Positions 36,686 to 40,174 of a DNA stretch of 40,174 bases are shown here, piece after piece. The translations under genes were made by a program, and so were the position numbers. The notes beneath the pieces are model-generated. The model searched no databases. It was not told the DNA's origin and worked only from the letters and a program-made list of their open reading frames with translations. How positions within the stretch are numbered: the stretch's first letter is position 1; each line of letters opens with the position of its first letter. Source of the stretch: a virus; the IMG/VR virus record IMGVR_UViG_3300025896_000008, positions 1-40,174 of that record; one strand, 5' to 3'.

Positions 36686-37420
36686 ATGACAAAGAAGCAG
36701 ATACAGCTACGGTGTCCAGCGTGCGACAGTGCGCATATCTCAAAGGCGTTAGTCAAGGGTGGGGTGACATGGCATGAGTGTGAGGAGTGCTACAGTATCT
36801 TCACCGATGCCACGCCACCACAGGTTGTAGGTGGGAGCGGCGCAGAAGAACGCAACATCCCAGGCGCACACAGCACAAGGCTCCTGCGTTTCACAGAGGC
36901 ACTGCGAGGCGGTGCATCCCTACGACTACTCGACTACGGATGTGGTAGCGGTCAGTTTGTGGACTACGCCCGTAAGCAAGGGATAGAGGCCGAAGGATAT
37001 GACCCCAACAACCCTGCGTTTGCGGCACTACCAACGGGGGTGTTTGACGGGGTTCTGATGGTTGAGGTTGTTGAACATCTCTCGCGACCGGATAGCTCTC
37101 TAACGGCTATCGCTGCGTTGATGAGTGAGTGTAGCATCCTGATGGTAGAGTCATCCTACCGAGACAATCAGAGCGTAAGCGACCTGATGGACTGGGAGTA
37201 TGTAGATACTGGCATCGGTCACGTGACGATCTACACCGTACAAGGGATAACGAGAGCAATGCGCCGTGCAGGGTTGATCCTGGTTCGGTGGCTGAACCAG
37301 AACGTGAGTTTGTGGCGGTTGGCACCGAACCAAGACGAGTTTCCTGCGAGCCTATCTACTGAGCAAGTGAAGGAGTCTCTCGCCACCGCGTTAGGTGGAG
37401 ATAGGGAGGGTGATGAGTAG
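36686..37420 (+). CDS. Zn-ribbon class I methyltransferase
   Basis: A 244-residue SAM-dependent methyltransferase. The N-terminal zinc ribbon has CPAC (Cys10, Cys13) and CEEC (Cys32, Cys35). Next comes the Rossmann core with SAM motif I LLDYGCGSGQFVDYARKQG (about 81-99), an acidic Asp near 105 (AEGYDP), and LMVEVVEHLSRP (about 120-132), a typical class I pattern of the small-molecule, glycan or tRNA group rather than a DNA methylase (no NPPY or PC motif). It stands between head-tail joining and tail genes with start and stop fitting neighbours closely. Such cargo in the head-tail region is unusual. Substrate unknown. Confidence 0.75.
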   Translation: MTKKQIQLRCPACDSAHISKALVKGGVTWHECEECYSIFTDATPPQVVGGSGAEERNIPGAHSTRLLRFTEALRGGASLRLLDYGCGSGQFVDYARKQGIEAEGYDPNNPAFAALPTGVFDGVLMVEVVEHLSRPDSSLTAIAALMSECSILMVESSYRDNQSVSDLMDWEYVDTGIGHVTIYTVQGITRAMRRAGLILVRWLNQNVSLWRLAPNQDEFPASLSTEQVKESLATALGGDREGDE

Positions 37421-38004
37421 TGCCGAACTATGCAGACTTCGCAAACCTATCGCTTCCTGATTCGCCGCTGAACGTTGCGGTGCGGGCACTGATGGCACAG
37501 ATCACCCTTGCTGAAGATGAGGACGGCAAAAGGCTGTTTCGCTCTGTGCGTGCAGGACTCGCCATTCCTCAAGGCTCACCGCAGCGCACTGAGGTTCCGA
37601 TGTGCCGCGTGTGGCGCGACCGCTCCGAACGTATCGCAGAGAACGAGCAGTTTGTGGTGACTGACATCTTCCAAGACGTTGATCTGCTACTGTACTTCTA
37701 CGACTTCAACGAAGACGGAACCTGTGAGGAACAGATCGAGAACTTTGTGCGGACGATACTATCAAAGCTCCAAGAGCCGATCAGTGGAGCCACGGGGCAG
37801 GATGGCCTCATGCCGGGAGCGATACGTAGCGACACGCAGTGGGATGACGGTGGGTGTCAGACCTGGAACTTTCCCTCGCAAGTGGTGGAGGTGGTGCAGA
37901 CCCAAGCACTGCGGAAAGTGACGGGCTACGACCAGATACTCCCGCCGTGGTACGTGGTCAGGATCGGCCTTAGAATCTACAGTCAGAACAAGGATATTGA
38001 GTAA
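37420..38004 (+). CDS. Tail terminator-like protein
   Basis: A 194-residue product starting at a GTG that shares one base with the previous TAG; a GGGAGGG lies a little upstream. The sequence has the mixed strand/helix look of tail terminators (SLPDSPLNVAVRALMAQIT, EVPMCRVWRDRSERIA, FQDVDLLLYFYDFNEDG) and precedes the tail tube gene, the standard place. The name is given from synteny; no diagnostic motif is visible. Confidence 0.5.
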   Translation: MPNYADFANLSLPDSPLNVAVRALMAQITLAEDEDGKRLFRSVRAGLAIPQGSPQRTEVPMCRVWRDRSERIAENEQFVVTDIFQDVDLLLYFYDFNEDGTCEEQIENFVRTILSKLQEPISGATGQDGLMPGAIRSDTQWDDGGCQTWNFPSQVVEVVQTQALRKVTGYDQILPPWYVVRIGLRIYSQNKDIE

Positions 38005-38042
38005 CCCAGCATAGCAACCCAACATCGAAAGGAGATTATTCT

Positions 38043-39026
38043 ATGCCAACGAACTTTGGAGGGAACAACCCGCAGCACTACACCGTGCCGCGAGAGAACC
38101 CGATCTACTACGCGAACAAGGGCTTCCCGTTCAACGCACCAACAGAAGCCGGAAAACTCGGGCTACGCAAGAACGCGGTTGTGTCCTTCACCCCTCGAGT
38201 TGTGCAGGACATGGCAGGGCGCGACATACTCGATGGAGTGGACTTCAAGCTCGAGGCCGAGCTGTACCAAACCAGTATGGCCTACCTCAAGAACTTCTAC
38301 TCGCTGAGCCGCGTCCATCACCAGCTTCGGTTCCGATTGCAGAACGGGATGTACGTCAACGTTGTTGACAACACCGAGGCCTCGGCAACGTTCACCACGC
38401 CAACAGGATCGTCGCTTGTTGGGATGGAGATGGTGCTTTCCATTGACGACAAAGACCGCAACCTCAAAGCCACATGGGAAGGGCTTTTATCGGATACGGA
38501 GTATGAGTGGATACTGACCAACAGCACGGCAGCGCACACGGGCGGAGCAAGCGGAACCTCGCTTGGCCTCACTGCCATGACGTATGACCGCGCGGGCTAC
38601 AAGCGTAGCGGCATCCACAAGATCACGGTCGGAGGGACTTCCTACGGCATCGGTATCTTCAAGGAGCCGAAGATGACGCTGAAGTTCACCTCACGTGATC
38701 GCGACCATCAGAACCGTCCACTCACCTGCTTCATGGATGTGGAGATTGAGGTGACCGCGTTGCAGACGTTCGCAACAGAGCTACAAGCTGCGTTAGAAGC
38801 ATCACGTGAAGACAAGACCATCGTCATCACAACGCGATGCGACGAGACGTTCACCTTCTCCACGGGGGCTTTATCGCTGTCGGCAACGCCAACCTTTGGT
38901 GACGACAAGACGTTTCAGAAGCTCTCGCTCCGTGGGAACATTCCCTACAACATTGACGACGCATCACCTGATTCGCTGACGTGGGCTGCAAACGCCTTGA
39001 CCGCAGCACTGATCGGGTACGCATGA
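38043..39026 (+). CDS. Major tail tube protein (probable)
   Basis: A 327-residue product with a strong AAAGGAG site 8-10 nt before the ATG. Beta-rich sequence (VSFTPRVVQDMAGRDILDG, VHHQLRFRLQNGMYVNVVDN, TEYEWILTNSTAAHTGGASG, RCDETFTFSTGALSLSA) fits a tail tube monomer, somewhat longer than small siphophage tube proteins, which may hold an extra domain near the middle. Its place, before a terminator and the tail-chaperone genes, is the usual one for the tube. A strong terminator follows, fitting high expression of this gene. Confidence 0.75.
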   Translation: MPTNFGGNNPQHYTVPRENPIYYANKGFPFNAPTEAGKLGLRKNAVVSFTPRVVQDMAGRDILDGVDFKLEAELYQTSMAYLKNFYSLSRVHHQLRFRLQNGMYVNVVDNTEASATFTTPTGSSLVGMEMVLSIDDKDRNLKATWEGLLSDTEYEWILTNSTAAHTGGASGTSLGLTAMTYDRAGYKRSGIHKITVGGTSYGIGIFKEPKMTLKFTSRDRDHQNRPLTCFMDVEIEVTALQTFATELQAALEASREDKTIVITTRCDETFTFSTGALSLSATPTFGDDKTFQKLSLRGNIPYNIDDASPDSLTWAANALTAALIGYA

Positions 39027-39034
39027 TAGAACAC

Positions 39035-39070
39035 AGGAGGGGCCAGTACAGGTAACGGCCCCTCCTTTTT
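39035..39070 (+). terminator. Intrinsic terminator after the tail tube gene
   Basis: Perfect 10-bp stem AGGAGGGGCC / GGCCCCTCCT with a 12-nt loop, followed by five T (39066-39070, the first one shared with the stem). It should reduce reading into the chaperone and tape measure genes, so tube protein is made in excess. Confidence 0.95.
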
Positions 39071-39092
39071 AAGCCAAACGAGACACCGTTAC

Positions 39093-39587
39093 ATGGACAC
39101 AACCGCACCTCCGTTCCGCCGAGTCTTTACTCTCGGCGGTTATCCCTACACCGCTCCCGAGAGGGTCGGCGTGGGAGTCTTTGCACGCATCCAAGAGGAG
39201 CTTATCAAGCTCTTTCGCAAGCACAACCCTGGGGAGCGTCACAGCACTGCCGTGCCGAACCCTGACTATAACCCAAGTGTCAAGGGATCACCAGCGACTA
39301 TCACTCGGCTTGCGCAATGGATGGCTGAGATGGAAGAGATGGGACGTAGCACGATGGTTGATCTGGAGACGAGTTGCAGTGCGCTACTCACCCCATGTGA
39401 CGGCTCTCCGAGTGTGGCAGACGGTTTGGAGATAGCATCCCCAGAGGAGGTGACAGCTATCAACTCTTTTTTCATAGAGAGCGAGATGCTCAGTACTCTC
39501 GCGCAGCAGCAATCAGCAGATCGTTCCGAGAGTACTCCGGTGACGAGACGGACAAAAGCCTCCTCGACCCGGAAGCGACTGAAGTAG
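39093..39587 (+). CDS. Tail assembly chaperone G
   Basis: A 164-residue protein that coats the tape measure protein during tail assembly, together with a longer frameshifted form (next entries). Helical with a Lys/Arg-rich end (TPVTRRTKASSTRKRLK). Identification comes from its place between tube and tape measure genes and from the frameshift signal inside it: a T-TTT-TTC heptamer at 39467-39473 with a hairpin just downstream. This is the lambda G/G-T arrangement. Sequence similarity alone would not suffice, since G proteins diverge strongly. Confidence 0.85.
   Translation: MDTTAPPFRRVFTLGGYPYTAPERVGVGVFARIQEELIKLFRKHNPGERHSTAVPNPDYNPSVKGSPATITRLAQWMAEMEEMGRSTMVDLETSCSALLTPCDGSPSVADGLEIASPEEVTAINSFFIESEMLSTLAQQQSADRSESTPVTRRTKASSTRKRLK
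39467..39502 (+). promoter_or_regulatory. Programmed -1 frameshift signal (T-TTT-TTC plus hairpin)
   Basis: The heptamer T-TTT-TTC lies in phase with G (codons TTT and TTC). A 7-nt spacer is followed by a perfect 6-bp stem GCGAGA / TCTCGC with a 10-nt loop (39481-39502). After slipping back by one base, reading continues in the frame that is open up to 39829. Heptamer, phase, spacer and stem meet the requirements of -1 frameshifting. Confidence 0.85.
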
Positions 39588-39829
39588 AGAGTAGCGAAGA
39601 TGGTGACGGGGTGGAGTATAGCCTGTTCATCCCACCCGAGTTTCGCGGTTATCTCGACCTGTTGCTGGCGATTACACCCAGCCGCCAAGAGGGTGCGACG
39701 CTGACCGAGTTCGCGAAAGGTCTGGATGTCCCGTATGATGTGCTTGCGCTCTTCGTGTGCTTGCGAGGTGCAGAGCGCAAGGCATATGACCGATACCGAG
39801 AGCTTGAAGAACGGATGAAGATCCGATGA
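39473..39829 (+). CDS. Tail assembly chaperone T (frameshift extension of G)
   Basis: The -1 frame after the slippery site codes for about 118 residues ending at 39829, which gives a G-T fusion of about 245 residues (first 127 from G). The extension begins with HRERDAQYSRAAAISRSFRE, passes an acidic Glu/Asp/Ser-rich linker, and contains a compact helical domain (YSLFIPPEFRGYLDLLLAIT, FAKGLDVPYDVLALFVCLRG). The frame is open upstream as far as the G overlap, and the GTG at 39611 is not needed as a start. It recruits the tape measure protein to the tube during tail assembly. Confidence 0.8.
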   Translation, partial: HRERDAQYSRAAAISRSFREYSGDETDKSLLDPEATEVESSEDGDGVEYSLFIPPEFRGYLDLLLAITPSRQEGATLTEFAKGLDVPYDVLALFVCLRGAERKAYDRYRELEERMKIR

Positions 39830-39870
39830 CGCTTAGAGAGCCTTACCAACCCCGATAGCCCTACCGTACA

Positions 39871-40174
39871 ATGGCATCAAACGTTCGTGTCGGGATTCAG
39901 TTCGCCGTCAACCAAGCAGCGTTCCGAGCGCAACTTGACCAAGTCAAGCGTGCGATGGGGACGCTGTTTTCGGATATATCAGTCAACGACAAGGGCGTAC
40001 TACAGGGGTTCCAGCGTATCCGTGAGGCTGCGCAGCAGACAGGGCAAGCGGTAAGCAGATCGGCCCGTCAGTCGTCACAGGAGAGCCAGAAGAGCTATAA
40101 AGATACAGCGAGGGTAGCACAGCTTGCCGCTGAAGCAATCGCAGCACAAGAGAAGCGGCTTGCAGACGTTAAGG
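39871..40174 (+). CDS. Tape measure protein (5' part; continues at window start)
   Basis: The true start of the tape measure gene, ATG at 39871. The window ends inside it; the last 126 bases repeat the first 126, so the protein continues in frame at position 3 of the window. Starts with SNVRVGIQFAVNQAAFRA, a usual opening of tape measure proteins, followed by a charged, Gln/Ser/Lys-rich coiled coil. About 41 nt separate it from the T chaperone stop. Confidence 0.95.
   Translation, partial: MASNVRVGIQFAVNQAAFRAQLDQVKRAMGTLFSDISVNDKGVLQGFQRIREAAQQTGQAVSRSARQSSQESQKSYKDTARVAQLAAEAIAAQEKRLADVK
40049..40174. repeat. Terminal direct repeat, right copy
   Basis: Identical to 1-126; together they show that the sequence is one turn of a circle plus a 126-bp overlap. 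Confidence 0.95.

Overview
This window looks like the complete genome of a temperate, siphovirus-type phage, written as a circle that was cut inside the tape measure gene. The first and last 126 bases are identical, so the unit genome is about 40,048 bp and the tape measure protein reads in frame across the join (1278 residues in all). The host is inferred to be a Bacteroidota/FCB-type bacterium. Several intergenic regions carry the -7 element TAnnTTTG typical of that group (TATCTTTGT, TATATTTGT) with a TTTG or TTGAC element about 20 bp upstream, and the tail fibre carries the S-x-Y-L-S-K-W ... GIG motif style common in phages of that group. Many late genes nevertheless have ordinary Shine-Dalgarno sites. 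The host call rests on these signals only.

Layout. (1) About 28.2 to 40.2 kb and on through 1 to 10.0 kb, rightward: packaging and virion genes in HK97 order. These are small terminase, a GT9-type glycosyltransferase, large terminase, portal, protease, capsid, connectors, a Zn-ribbon methyltransferase, tail terminator, tail tube, tail chaperones G and G-T, tape measure, a large tail-tip/fibre protein, and several small beta-rich or membrane proteins. (2) 10.1 to 14.5 kb, rightward: small early-type genes with a Rad52-like annealing protein, driven by three look-alike promoters with a GTTTG-N6-CAAAC palindrome, a shared leader motif, and repeated GC-rich hairpins between genes. (3) 14.8 to 17.5 kb, leftward: integrase, a DUF2511-like membrane protein, an S24 (LexA-type) peptidase and a separate HTH protein, that is, an apparently split repressor. 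(4) 17.5 to 22.9 kb, rightward: Cro-like regulator, small genes, an initiator gene with 11-bp iterons inside it (lambda-O-like origin), a second replication-module protein, and an HsdM-like protein. (5) 22.9 to 26.9 kb, rightward: RuvC-like resolvase, an accessory cassette flanked by a duplicated resolvase 3' end, two genes with apparent single-base frameshifts, and a DNA methyltransferase. (6) 27.0 to 28.2 kb: lysis genes (M15 peptidase endolysin, tiny membrane proteins, holin).

How it works together. After infection the phage chooses between lysogeny (integrase plus the HTH/S24 pair, opposed by the Cro-like protein at 17.48-17.55 kb) and lytic growth (initiator and iterons, Rad52-like annealing, RuvC-like resolution, then packaging, assembly and M15/holin lysis). 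The points most worth checking are the split repressor, the iteron origin, the synonymous-only duplication of the resolvase end, the palindrome-plus-leader promoters, the structured 19.0-19.2 kb region, the -1 frameshift signal in the tail chaperone gene, and the two glycan- or small-molecule-type enzymes embedded among virion genes. No tRNA, rRNA, CRISPR array or insertion sequence was recognised.
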